Shown here: positions 52,018 to 59,938 of the stretch, piece by piece | How the letters are laid out: the number at the start of each line of letters is the position of its first letter | Numbering within the stretch: position 1 is the stretch's first letter | DNA from: CAVVAE01 sp963746185 | Lineage (GTDB): Bacteria > Actinomycetota > Actinomycetes > Propionibacteriales > Nocardioidaceae | Reading direction: 5' to 3' | NCBI GenBank assembly: GCA_963746185.1 | Contig: CAVVAE010000001.1 | Span: 310,001-374,000, forward strand | Length of the DNA stretch: 64,000 bases | Translations under genes and position numbers: made by a program | The notes under the pieces: model-generated | Database searches by the model: none | What the model saw: the letters and a program-made list of their open reading frames with translations, nothing else | What the model was told of the DNA's origin: nothing

Positions 52018-54840
52018 ATGAGCACGAAGGATGCAACCGTGGACAGCTTCGGTGCCAAGGGGACCCTCGATGTCGGCGACACGTCGTATGAGATCTATCG
52101 GTTGGCCGCGCTGAGCGACGACATCCCCGAGGTTGCGTCGTTGCCTTACAGCCTCAAGGTGCTGCTCGAGAACCTGCTCCGCACTGAGGAGGGCACCAAC
52201 GTCACCGCCGACCACATCCGGGCACTGGCCCAGTGGGACGCCGAGGCCGAACCGAGCGAGGAGATTCAGTTCAGCCCGGCCCGAGTGATCATGCAAGACT
52301 TCACCGGAGTGCCGGCCGTGGTTGACCTCGCCACGATGCGTGAGGCGATGCAGGATCTCGGTGGAGACGCGGCCAAGATCAACCCCCTCGCGCCGGCCGA
52401 GCTGGTGATCGACCACTCCGTCATCGCCGACGTGTTCGGCACCGAAGGCTCCTTCAAACGCAACGTCGAGATCGAGTACGGCCGCAACCGTGAGCGTTAC
52501 CAGTTCCTCCGCTGGGGACAGGGCGCCTTTGACGACTTCAAGGTCGTGCCGCCGGGTACCGGCATCGTGCACCAAGTCAACATCGAGCACCTCGCCCGCG
52601 TCGTCTTCAGGCGCGAGAGCGACGGAACCGTGGTGGCCTACCCCGATACGTGCGTCGGCACCGACTCGCACACGACGATGGTCAACGGCCTCGGCGTCGT
52701 CGGCTGGGGTGTCGGTGGCATCGAGGCGGAGGCGGCCATGCTCGGCCAGCCGGTGTCCATGCTCATCCCGCGCGTCGTCGGGTTCAAGCTCTCCGGCGAG
52801 CTGCCTCCGGCGACGACAGCCACTGACCTCGTTCTCACGATCACTGAGATGCTTCGCAAGCACGGAGTCGTCGGCAAGTTCGTGGAGTTCTACGGCTCCG
52901 GTGTGGCTGCAGTCCCGTTGGCCAACCGGGCCACGATCGGAAATATGTCTCCGGAGTACGGCTCGACGATCGCGGTCTTCCCGATCGACGACGAGACCCT
53001 GAAGTACCTTCGCCTCACCGGGCGCGAGGACGACGAGATCGCCCTGGTAGAGGCCTACACCAAGGAACAAGGTCTCTGGCACGACCCCGACGCCGAGGCA
53101 CGCTACTCCGAGTACCTGGAGCTCGATCTGTCGACCGTCGTACCATCCATCGCCGGCCCCAAACGTCCGCAAGACCGGGTCTCGTTGTCGGAGGCCAAGG
53201 CCGGCTTCCGCGCCGTGCTCGGGGAGTACGCCGGTGAGTCCGAGAACGGTGAGCGTGGTTACGACGAAGCCTCTGCAGAGTCGTTCCCAGCAAGTGACCC
53301 GCCGGCCTATCACGGAGCCAACTCTTCAGAACCTCCTCGCGGCGTGGTGTCTGCTGCTGACGGTGCCGAAGGCCGGGCGAGCAACCCGGTGTCGGTGACG
53401 ACAGACGACGGTACGACGTACGAGCTCGACCATGGAGCGGTCGCGATCGCGGCGATCACGTCGTGCACCAACACGTCCAACCCGACGGTGATGATCGGAG
53501 CCGCGCTGCTGGCGAAGAACGCCGTCGAGAAGGGTCTGACGAGCAAGCCCTGGGTGAAGACCACACTGGCTCCAGGGTCGAAGGTCGTGATGGACTACTA
53601 CGAGCGCGCCGACCTGACTCAGTACCTCAACAAGCTCGGCTTCAACCTGGTCGGCTACGGCTGCACCACGTGCATCGGAAACTCCGGTCCGCTCATCCCC
53701 GAAGTCAGTGCGGCAGTCAACGAAGCTGATCTGGCTGTCACGTCCGTGCTTTCGGGCAACCGCAACTTCGAGGGCCGGATCAACTCCGACGTGAAGATGA
53801 ACTACCTCGCCTCGCCGCCGCTTGTGGTGGCGTACGCGTTGGCGGGTTCGATGGACATCGACCTCTACAACGAGCCGCTGGGTCAGGACACCGATGGCAA
53901 CGACGTCTTCCTCACCGACATCTGGCCAACTCCTGAGCAGGTGGACGAGGTGGTAGCGGTCGCCATCACTTCGGAGATGTTCACCACCGACTACGCCGAC
54001 GTGTTCGCCGGCGACGAGCAGTGGCGGTCGCTCCCGACTCCTGACGGGGACACGTTCGCGTGGGACGACGCGTCGACGTACGTCCGCAAACCGCCGTACT
54101 TCGACGACATGGGGGCAGAGCCCGACCCGATCGAGGACATCAGTGGGGCGCGGGTGCTCGCCAAACTGGGCGACTCCGTGACGACGGACCACATCTCTCC
54201 TGCGGGAGCCATCAAGAAGGACTCGCCGGCCGGCAAGTATCTCGAGGACAACGGCGTCGGGCCGAGGGACTTCAACTCTTATGGTTCGCGACGCGGCAAC
54301 CACGAGGTGATGATTCGCGGCACGTTCGCCAACATCCGGCTGCGCAACCAGTTGGCGCCGGGCACTGAGGGCGGTTTCACGCGCGACTTCTCCGGCAGCG
54401 GTGACGTGACGACGATCTACGAAGCCTCGGAGGCCTACGCCAAGGAAGGCACGCCGCTCGTCATCCTCTCGGGCAAGGAATACGGCTCGGGTTCTTCACG
54501 TGACTGGGCTGCCAAGGGCACGGCGCTGCTGGGTGTCAAGGCTGTGATCGCCGAGTCCTACGAACGCATCCACCGCTCGAACCTGATCGGGATGGGCGTG
54601 CTGCCGTTGCAGTACCCCGAAGGTCAGGACGCCGAGTCGCTTGGCCTGACGGGCGAGGAGACATTCGACGTCACCGGTGTCACCGAGCTGAACGAGGGTC
54701 GTACGCCGAAGACCGTGAAGGTGAAGGCCGGAGACGTGGAGTTCGATGCCGTGGTCCGGATCGACACCCCTGGCGAGGCGAACTACTTCCGTCACGGCGG
54801 CATCATGCAGTACGTGCTGCGTGGCCTGCTGAGCGACTGA
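52018..54840 (+). CDS. acnA: Aconitate hydratase A
   Basis: A 940-residue aconitase. Iron-sulfur ligands are Cys483 (AAITSCTNTSNPTVM), Cys549 and Cys552 (GYGCTTCIGNSGPL). Other signatures are VCVGTDSHTT-like YPDTCVGTDSHTTMVNGLGV, DSVTTDHISPAGAI and EYGSGSSRDWAAKGTALLGV. It interconverts citrate and isocitrate in the TCA cycle. Residues ~400-460 hold a low-complexity insert with DEASAESFPASDPPAYH that precedes Cys483. ATG 52018 has AAGGAG 8 nt upstream. A perfect palindrome upstream suggests transcriptional control. The next gene starts 6 nt after its stop. Confidence 0.96.
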   Translation: MSTKDATVDSFGAKGTLDVGDTSYEIYRLAALSDDIPEVASLPYSLKVLLENLLRTEEGTNVTADHIRALAQWDAEAEPSEEIQFSPARVIMQDFTGVPAVVDLATMREAMQDLGGDAAKINPLAPAELVIDHSVIADVFGTEGSFKRNVEIEYGRNRERYQFLRWGQGAFDDFKVVPPGTGIVHQVNIEHLARVVFRRESDGTVVAYPDTCVGTDSHTTMVNGLGVVGWGVGGIEAEAAMLGQPVSMLIPRVVGFKLSGELPPATTATDLVLTITEMLRKHGVVGKFVEFYGSGVAAVPLANRATIGNMSPEYGSTIAVFPIDDETLKYLRLTGREDDEIALVEAYTKEQGLWHDPDAEARYSEYLELDLSTVVPSIAGPKRPQDRVSLSEAKAGFRAVLGEYAGESENGERGYDEASAESFPASDPPAYHGANSSEPPRGVVSAADGAEGRASNPVSVTTDDGTTYELDHGAVAIAAITSCTNTSNPTVMIGAALLAKNAVEKGLTSKPWVKTTLAPGSKVVMDYYERADLTQYLNKLGFNLVGYGCTTCIGNSGPLIPEVSAAVNEADLAVTSVLSGNRNFEGRINSDVKMNYLASPPLVVAYALAGSMDIDLYNEPLGQDTDGNDVFLTDIWPTPEQVDEVVAVAITSEMFTTDYADVFAGDEQWRSLPTPDGDTFAWDDASTYVRKPPYFDDMGAEPDPIEDISGARVLAKLGDSVTTDHISPAGAIKKDSPAGKYLEDNGVGPRDFNSYGSRRGNHEVMIRGTFANIRLRNQLAPGTEGGFTRDFSGSGDVTTIYEASEAYAKEGTPLVILSGKEYGSGSSRDWAAKGTALLGVKAVIAESYERIHRSNLIGMGVLPLQYPEGQDAESLGLTGEETFDVTGVTELNEGRTPKTVKVKAGDVEFDAVVRIDTPGEANYFRHGGIMQYVLRGLLSD

Positions 54841-54846
54841 TCGGAC

Positions 54847-55575
54847 TTGCCCCTAGGTCTTGACCCGTGGGTGTTCGCCGCACTCGCGACAGCGGTCGTC
54901 CTTGGCGCGACTATCCAAGGCTTGGTCGGGCTGGGCGTCGGTTTGGTAGCCGCGCCGGTGACGGCCTTGCTGGCTCCAGACCTGATGCCGGGCCTGCTGT
55001 TGTGGCTGGCGATGTCGATGCCGCTGGTCACGTTGATTCGCGAGCACGATGCCATCGACTGGCGCGGGCTTGCGTGGGCGATGCCGGCTCGCGTCCCTGG
55101 GACCGCTCTTGGAGTGGTGCTGGTGGCGGAGTTTGCCGAGCGGCAGCTCGGTCTCTTTGTTGCTGTCATGGTGCTCGTGGCGGTGGCGCTCACCGTTCGA
55201 ACCGTGACCGTCCCGGTGAACCGAACGACGCTGTTGGCGGCCGGCTTCGTGTCAGGGGTGACCGGGACGGCGACATCGATCGGCGGCCCGCCGCTGGCAT
55301 TGCTCTACCAGCACCGTGACCCGCGCCAGGTGCGTTGCACGTTGGCGGTCTACTTCACCGTCGGTGCAGCACTCAGCCTGGTCGGGCTGGGCATTGATGG
55401 GAGTCTCGATGTCGAGGAGTTTCTCCTGGCGCTGCTGTTGCTGCCGGCCCTGGTGCTGGGATTCCTCGTGTCGTGGGTGCTGCACAACCGGGTCGACCCT
55501 GGCCACTGGCGATCCGCAGTCCTCGGTGTCTGCGCCTTCGGGGCGCTGGTCCTCCTCGTCCGCAGCCTCTTCTGA
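54847..55575 (+). CDS. TSUP family permease (TauE/SafE-like)
   Basis: A 242-residue membrane protein of the TauE/SafE (TSUP) family with about eight helices. It has LGATIQGLVGLGVGLVAAPV near the N-terminus and the mirrored repeat FVSGVTGTATSIGGPPLALL in the second half, the two family signatures. TSUP proteins carry sulfite, sulfoacetate or other anions. The start is TTG 54847, six bases after the acnA stop, so translation probably depends on acnA. Two sulfotransferase-like genes lie upstream, but a link in sulfur metabolism is only conjecture. Confidence 0.85.
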   Translation: MPLGLDPWVFAALATAVVLGATIQGLVGLGVGLVAAPVTALLAPDLMPGLLLWLAMSMPLVTLIREHDAIDWRGLAWAMPARVPGTALGVVLVAEFAERQLGLFVAVMVLVAVALTVRTVTVPVNRTTLLAAGFVSGVTGTATSIGGPPLALLYQHRDPRQVRCTLAVYFTVGAALSLVGLGIDGSLDVEEFLLALLLLPALVLGFLVSWVLHNRVDPGHWRSAVLGVCAFGALVLLVRSLF

Positions 55576-55652
55576 CCTCGGATCAGCTGTCGACCGGCCT
55601 GCGTGAGTGTGTCAGGCTGTGGTTCGTTCCATGCCACGCTGTCGAAAGCACC

Positions 55653-55677
55653 GGGGCCTCGACAAGCTCGACCACCG
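55653..55677. repeat. Dispersed TCGACAAGCTC repeat, upstream of YjbR gene
   Basis: A partial unit with core TCGACAAGCTC at 55659-55669 and CGACCACCGG downstream, 20 bp before the MmcQ/YjbR start. It shares the orientation of the left arms of the 64-bp units. Confidence 0.6.
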
Positions 55678-55696
55678 GAAGAGCTGGGGGAACGAG

Positions 55697-56047
55697 ATGG
55701 CGACCTGGGACGACGTCGTAGCGAGTGTCGGCGACCTCCCTGACGTGACTGCGTCGACAGCACACCAGGGTTCACCCGCATTCGACGTACACGGTCGTCA
55801 GTTCCTCCGGCAGCGCGTTGACAACGGGCGCGCGGTCCTGCAGTTCTGGGTCCGCGACACGGGGGTCCAGGACGCGATCGTGCAGACGGAGCCAGACACC
55901 TTCTGGGTACACCATCGCTTCAACGTTCCCTCGACGATGGCGTGGCTGGACCGGCTGGACGCCGCCACGTTGCGGGAGGTGCTGGTCGAGTCGTGGACCG
56001 CGCGAGCACCCAAGGGCTTGGTGAAAGCGCATCCAGACCTGAAGTAA
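55697..56047 (+). CDS. MmcQ/YjbR family protein
   Basis: A 116-residue protein of the MmcQ/YjbR cytosolic fold. It begins ATWDDVVASVGDLPDVTAST and has HQGSPAFDVHGRQFLRQRVD and FNVPSTMAWLDRLDAATLRE ending with VESWTARAPKGLVKAHPD, the family's C-terminal helix with W-x-x-x-A-P-K. Members have a double-wing DNA-binding-like fold but an unsettled role. ATG 55697 has GGGGGAACGAG upstream. It is bracketed by copies of the TCGACAAGCTC repeat. Confidence 0.85.
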   Translation: MATWDDVVASVGDLPDVTASTAHQGSPAFDVHGRQFLRQRVDNGRAVLQFWVRDTGVQDAIVQTEPDTFWVHHRFNVPSTMAWLDRLDAATLREVLVESWTARAPKGLVKAHPDLK

Positions 56048-56072
56048 TCGCGGCGTCAGCCGTCTCCACGGA

Positions 56073-56136
56073 CAGGAGGGGTCTCGACAAGCTCGACCGC
56101 CGAGACTTTGGCTGATTGAGCTTGTCGAAATCACCG
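56073..56136. repeat. 64-bp composite repeat unit 1
   Basis: A left arm (core TCGACAAGCTC, 56084-56094) and an inverted right arm (core GAGCTTGTCGA, 56118-56128) could fold into a hairpin. Unit 1 differs from unit 2 at 3 of 64 positions. It follows the YjbR stop by 25 bp. Confidence 0.8.
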
Positions 56137-56147
56137 AGCCCCATTGG

Positions 56148-56211
56148 CAGGAGGGGTCTCGACAAGCTCGACCGCCGAGACCGTCGCTGATTGAGCTTGT
56201 CGAAATCACCG
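56148..56211. repeat. 64-bp composite repeat unit 2
   Basis: Second unit with cores TCGACAAGCTC (56159-56169) and GAGCTTGTCGA (56193-56203), 11 bp after unit 1. The two units fill most of the 251-bp gap before the LLM oxidoreductase gene. The high identity indicates recent duplication or gene conversion. Confidence 0.8.
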
Positions 56212-56298
56212 GTGCGGGCGGCTTCGGCGGTCTTGAGGGCGGCGGGAGCAGCGGAAGGCGCGAGCAGACGGTCGGTGTGGCGTGGCAGAGTTGGCCAC

Positions 56299-57234
56299 AT
56301 GGATCTGCGGGTGTTCACCGAGCCACAGCAAGGCGCGAGCTACGACGACCTGTTGCGCGTCGCCAAGGCGGCAGAGGACCTCGGTTTCGACGGGTTCTTC
56401 CGCTCCGACCACTACCTCGCGATGGGCACTGACGGGTTGCCGGGACCGACGGACGCCTGGGCCACGTTGGCGGGGCTCGCTCGCGAGACGTCGCGTGTTC
56501 GACTCGGCACGCTGGTGACGTCATCGACGTTCCGACTGCCCGGCCCGCTCGCGATCACGGTGGCGCAGGTCGACCAGATGAGCGGTGGCCGAATCGAATT
56601 CGGTCTGGGAGCAGGGTGGTTTGCCGACGAGCATGCGGCGTACGGGATCCCGTTCCCTGAAACCCCCGAACGCTTCGACCATCTCGAGGAGACTCTGGAG
56701 ATCGTCACCGGGCTGTGGAAGACGCCGCTCGGGGAGACGTTCACGTACGACGGCGCTCACTACCAATTGACCGACTCTCCGGCCTTGCCGAAGCCCACGC
56801 AGCCAGGAGGTCCACCAGTCATCCTCGGCGGTAGCGGCAAGAAGCGGACGCCCGAGCTGGCCGCACGCTATGCGGCTGAGTTCAACATGCCGTTCAGCAG
56901 CGTCGACGACACTGCGGTCCAGTTCCCGCGCGTGCGCAGTGCCTGCGAGGCGCACGGGCGTGACCCGGCTTCCCTCGTCTGGTCCAACGCCCTCATCCTG
57001 TGTTGCGGCGCCAACGACGCCGAGCTGGCTCGCCGGGCCGACGCGATCGGCTACGACCTCGATGACCTGCGCTCCGGCAAATCGGGCGGCCTCGCGGGCA
57101 CGCCAGACGAGATTGTCGACATGATCGGGCAGTACGCCGAAGTCGGTAGCCAGCGCATCTACCTTCAGACGTTGGACCTCAGCGACATCGACCATCTGGA
57201 GTTGGTGGCCGCCAAGGTCATGCCACAGCTGTGA
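56299..57234 (+). CDS. LLM class F420-dependent oxidoreductase
   Basis: A 311-residue luciferase-like TIM-barrel protein. It starts MDLRVFTEPQQGASYDDLLR and has DLGFDGFFRSDHYLA, VRLGTLVTSSTFRLPGPLAI, SGGRIEFGLGAGWFADEHAA and PPVILGGSGKKRTPELAARY, the standard pattern of the F420-binding subfamily in actinomycetes. The substrate is unknown. ATG 56299 lies 7 nt after CAGAGT, and no Shine-Dalgarno is present. Its TGA overlaps the GTG of the AlkZ-like gene, so the pair is coupled. Confidence 0.88.
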   Translation: MDLRVFTEPQQGASYDDLLRVAKAAEDLGFDGFFRSDHYLAMGTDGLPGPTDAWATLAGLARETSRVRLGTLVTSSTFRLPGPLAITVAQVDQMSGGRIEFGLGAGWFADEHAAYGIPFPETPERFDHLEETLEIVTGLWKTPLGETFTYDGAHYQLTDSPALPKPTQPGGPPVILGGSGKKRTPELAARYAAEFNMPFSSVDDTAVQFPRVRSACEAHGRDPASLVWSNALILCCGANDAELARRADAIGYDLDDLRSGKSGGLAGTPDEIVDMIGQYAEVGSQRIYLQTLDLSDIDHLELVAAKVMPQL

Positions 57235-58385
57235 GGGCCTACACCTGGGAGCAGTTGGCGCGGTCGACTCTGAAGCGGCAGTTCCCCCGCATCCGGGGCC
57301 GCGACCAGTCCGCCGTGGTCGAGCTCGTACGCCGGGTGGGACCGATCCAGTCACAGGTGGCCAGATCGCCGTTCGTCACCGTGTCGTCGCGGCTGCCGGG
57401 GACGACCTACGACGCGATCAGCGCCGCCTACGAGTCGTTCGACGTGCTGCGCGGCAGCAACCTGCGCGGCACCGTGCACACCTGTGTCCGCGAGCATCAC
57501 CCGCTGCTCGACACGATCACCCGTCGGACCATGGAACTCGGCTGGCGACGCAACCTCCGGCTGGAAAAGACCACCGTGGCCGACGTACAGGGAAGCATCG
57601 AGGACTTCGCGACCGGCGAGTGGCGGACACCAGAGGAGTTGCGTGTACACCTGGTCAGTTGGCTGAAGCGGCATGAGAGCACCGAAGCGGCTGAGCTCGC
57701 TCGCACGTCCGGCGTCGGTCGGGCTTTCGCGCATGTCCACAGCGCCATGATCCGCCGTCCGCTGGGCGATGGCGGCTGGGACCGGCAGGCGGCTCCGGGC
57801 TATAGGGTGGCGGCCGACGTTCTCGGTGAGCCACGATCACCCTGGCTCAACGACCCCGATGATGCGCTCGTCGCTCTCACCCGCCAGCACCTCGCGGCAT
57901 ACGGGCCGGCCAACCGCCGCGACATCGCCTGGTGGAGCGGCGACGGCTTACGCCATGTCGACGCGGCGCTCGCCAGCCTCGCCGACGAGCTGACCGAGCG
58001 TTCCGGCCCGGACGGGCAGACCTACTACGACCTCGTCGAGGCACCGTCTGGAGGCCATGCAGACCCTGGTGTGCGACTGGTAGCGGAGTTCGATGCTCTC
58101 GTCGTGGGCTACGACCCGAAGACCCGCGACCGGTTCCTCGATCCCGACCATCTGCCGCACGTCTGGCTTCAACAGAACGGCACGTTCTCGTCGGCCGTGC
58201 TGTCCGACGCTCGACTCTCGGCGTCATGGAAGTTCGCGGGTCAGGCAGACAGCCGGCGGATCGAGGTGCAGATGTTCCCTGGTCGTCGACGGTTGGACGA
58301 GTCTGACCTCGCAGACCAGGTCAAGGCGCTCGAGCAGGCGCTCGCGATCAGCGTCACCGACGTCCAGATCCACTCATCAGCTTGA
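57231..58385 (+). CDS. HTH_42/AlkZ-like winged-helix DNA glycosylase family protein
   Basis: A 384-residue protein of the HTH_42 family (AlkZ/YcaQ-like). The first 60 residues contain VELVRRVGPIQSQVARSPFV, with IQSQ at the place of the catalytic Q-x-Q of AlkZ-like glycosylases. DVLRGSNLRGTVHTCVREHH follows as in the tandem winged-helix core, and LVAEFDALVVGYDPKTRDRF is the typical C-terminal barrel. Relatives unhook interstrand crosslinks or remove alkylated bases. Ser as the middle residue of Q-x-Q is not the aliphatic I expected. Translation is coupled to the LLM enzyme. Confidence 0.83.
   Translation: MRAYTWEQLARSTLKRQFPRIRGRDQSAVVELVRRVGPIQSQVARSPFVTVSSRLPGTTYDAISAAYESFDVLRGSNLRGTVHTCVREHHPLLDTITRRTMELGWRRNLRLEKTTVADVQGSIEDFATGEWRTPEELRVHLVSWLKRHESTEAAELARTSGVGRAFAHVHSAMIRRPLGDGGWDRQAAPGYRVAADVLGEPRSPWLNDPDDALVALTRQHLAAYGPANRRDIAWWSGDGLRHVDAALASLADELTERSGPDGQTYYDLVEAPSGGHADPGVRLVAEFDALVVGYDPKTRDRFLDPDHLPHVWLQQNGTFSSAVLSDARLSASWKFAGQADSRRIEVQMFPGRRRLDESDLADQVKALEQALAISVTDVQIHSSA
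58362..58379. repeat. 18-bp direct repeat flanking the cNMP gene, copy 1
   Basis: GTCCAGATCCACTCATCA, identical to 59001-59018. This copy encodes the last residues (VQIHSS) of the AlkZ-like protein. Confidence 0.8.
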
Positions 58386-58394
58386 GGGACGAGG

Positions 58395-58853
58395 TCAGGT
58401 CGGGTCGGTCGCCGAGTGCGGTTGGGGCCCCTGGAGGTGCTTGTCGAGGTTCTGCTGCACGCGCGCCGCCAGTTTGGGGTCGTCGAACAGCCAGGTCAGC
58501 TCACGGGGGTTGATCACGAGCAGCTTCATCGGCGTCGTCGCCGTCACGGTCGCGGTGCGCAGGGTGCGCTTGAGCACGCCGATCTCACCGATCAGCTCGC
58601 CGACCTCCGTGTGTCCGACGACTTCGCCACCGACCTTCACCTCGGCCTCGCCCTCGGCGATGATGAAGGCTTCGTAGGCCCCGGTCCCTTGTTCGGTCAG
58701 CTTGCGGCCCGCAGGGATGCTCACCTCGTCGACGTGCGAGTCGATGCGCGCCAGCACATTCTTCGAGAGCCCCTCGAAGAAGGGAACCTGACCGAGCAGC
58801 TCGATCCTCGACCGGGGCACGCCGTGCTTGTTGAACATTCTCTCCCCTTTCAC
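58395..58853 (-). CDS. Stand-alone cyclic-nucleotide-binding (Crp-like sensor) protein
   Basis: A 152-residue protein with a cNMP-binding beta-roll only. It has LGQVPFFEGLSKNVLARIDS, AGRKLTEQGTGAYEAFIIAE, GEAEVKVGGEVVGHTEVGEL and IGEIGVLKRTLRTATVTATT, which are the roll and the phosphate-binding-cassette region (GELIGEIGVL...RTATV, with Arg and Glu as in the cassette). No HTH follows, so it is not a transcription factor. It may modulate a partner through cAMP or act structurally. GTG 58853 or ATG 58838 (AAAGGGGAG nearby) may be the start. It lies between a pair of 18-bp direct repeats. Confidence 0.8.
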   Translation of the reverse strand: MKGERMFNKHGVPRSRIELLGQVPFFEGLSKNVLARIDSHVDEVSIPAGRKLTEQGTGAYEAFIIAEGEAEVKVGGEVVGHTEVGELIGEIGVLKRTLRTATVTATTPMKLLVINPRELTWLFDDPKLAARVQQNLDKHLQGPQPHSATDPT

Positions 58854-59000
58854 GACTCACCGCAGGATGGCACCCGCGCACGTGACCTGGCAATGGCACA
58901 CGCGCGATGGTGCCTCGTGAGTGACGCCGGTCAAGGGTCTGCGAGGGCTCGGTCTTGGTCGCGGTCGGTCAGACACTTCGTGACCGAAGTATTTGTTAAT

Positions 59001-59018
59001 GTCCAGATCCACTCATCA
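59001..59018. repeat. 18-bp direct repeat flanking the cNMP gene, copy 2
   Basis: Identical to 58362-58379 and 639 bp away. It lies just before the second Nudix gene, where its tail (TCTAGAGGACGA) supplies a ribosome-binding-like AGAGGA. In translation the region reads NVQIHSSS, like the AlkZ-like C-terminus. Confidence 0.8.
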
Positions 59019-59032
59019 TCTAGAGGACGAAC

Positions 59033-59491
59033 ATGACCGAACCAAGCCGTCGGGTCGCTGCCTACGGAGTCTGCTTGCTTGAGGGCGAGATTCTGCTCGC
59101 ACGCTGGGTCGCCCAGGATGGGACCGAGCGGCACTGGACCCTTCCCGGCGGCAAGGTCGAGCACGGCGAAGACCCGTACGACGCCGTCGTCCGCGAGGTG
59201 GCCGAGGAGACCGGGTACGACGTCGTGGTCGACCGGCTGCTGGGCGTCGACTCCCGCACGCCGCGTCCCAGCCACCACAACATCGGGGTCTTCTACCTGG
59301 TGCGGATCGTTGGGGGAGAACTGCGCTACGAGACCGACGGCTCGACCGATCTCGCCGAGTGGGTGCCGCTGACGGAAGTTGACGCGCGTGCGCGTTCGTC
59401 ACTGGTCGATGTCGGTCGCCAACTGGCTCGCAGCCAACCCGCGAGCGGACACGTCGACCCCATACCGGTCATTGGGCAACTGCGAGACTGA
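59033..59491 (+). CDS. Nudix hydrolase
   Basis: A 152-residue Nudix protein. The box is GKVEHGEDPYDAVVREVAEE then TGY, complete at all metal positions. RRVAAYGVCLLEGEILLARW and RHWTLPGGKVE are typical of ADP-ribose or NTP clean-up types. The substrate is unknown. ATG 59033 has AGAGGA upstream, within the tail of the repeated sequence at 59001. Convergent with the HIT gene (11 bp). Confidence 0.88.
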   Translation: MTEPSRRVAAYGVCLLEGEILLARWVAQDGTERHWTLPGGKVEHGEDPYDAVVREVAEETGYDVVVDRLLGVDSRTPRPSHHNIGVFYLVRIVGGELRYETDGSTDLAEWVPLTEVDARARSSLVDVGRQLARSQPASGHVDPIPVIGQLRD

Positions 59492-59502
59492 CGCGCCGAC
59501 GG

Positions 59503-59919
59503 TTAGGACTTGCAGGCCGCATTGAGCTTGCGTGCGTAATCCTCCGCCTCACCGTCGGCGTACTTCGTCCGAGGCCAGAAGAATCCGCGCAGGCCATCAC
59601 CCTTGGTCCGGGGCACCACGTGCACGTGGAAGTGCGGCACTGACTGACTGACGATGTTGTTCATCGCCACGAACGTGCCCTGGGCATCGAGGGCCGCTGG
59701 CATCACGCTGGCAAGTCGCTGCGCGGCAGTGAAGATCGTGGTGAGCAACGCCGCAGGCAGGTCGGCAAGAGTCACGTGATGCGCGCGCGGAACGATCAGC
59801 GTGTGTCCCTTGAACACCGGCCGATGGTCAAGGAACCCGACCAGCTCGTCGTCCTCGAAGACCATCGCGGCACCCTCAGCTCCCGCCACGATCCGACAGA
59901 AGAGACAGTCTGCAGCCAC
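59503..59919 (-). CDS. HIT family protein (histidine triad)
   Basis: A 138-residue HIT hydrolase. It has CLFCRIVAGAEGAAMVFEDD (the Cys-x-x-Cys start of HIT proteins), FKGHTLIVPRAHHVTLADLP and the triad SQSVPHFHVHVVPR (HxHxH). Members cleave nucleoside phosphoramidates or Ap4A. Start GTG 59919; TAGGTT lies 6 nt upstream. It is 19 bp downstream of the peptidase gene on the same strand but may be transcribed separately. Confidence 0.92.
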   Translation of the reverse strand: MAADCLFCRIVAGAEGAAMVFEDDELVGFLDHRPVFKGHTLIVPRAHHVTLADLPAALLTTIFTAAQRLASVMPAALDAQGTFVAMNNIVSQSVPHFHVHVVPRTKGDGLRGFFWPRTKYADGEAEDYARKLNAACKS

Positions 59920-59925
59920 CCCAGC

Positions 59926-59931
59926 AACCTA
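59926..59931 (-). promoter_or_regulatory. -10 box TAGGTT of the HIT gene
   Basis: Reverse-strand TAGGTT lies in the 19-bp gap after the peptidase stop and exactly 6 nt before GTG 59919; no Shine-Dalgarno. Confidence 0.45.
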
Positions 59932-59938
59932 GCGGCTG

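Noticed and set aside
56073..56211. Two similar repeat units considered as a CRISPR array
   Set aside because: Only two units of 64 bp with an 11-bp gap, internally palindromic, with no cas genes.
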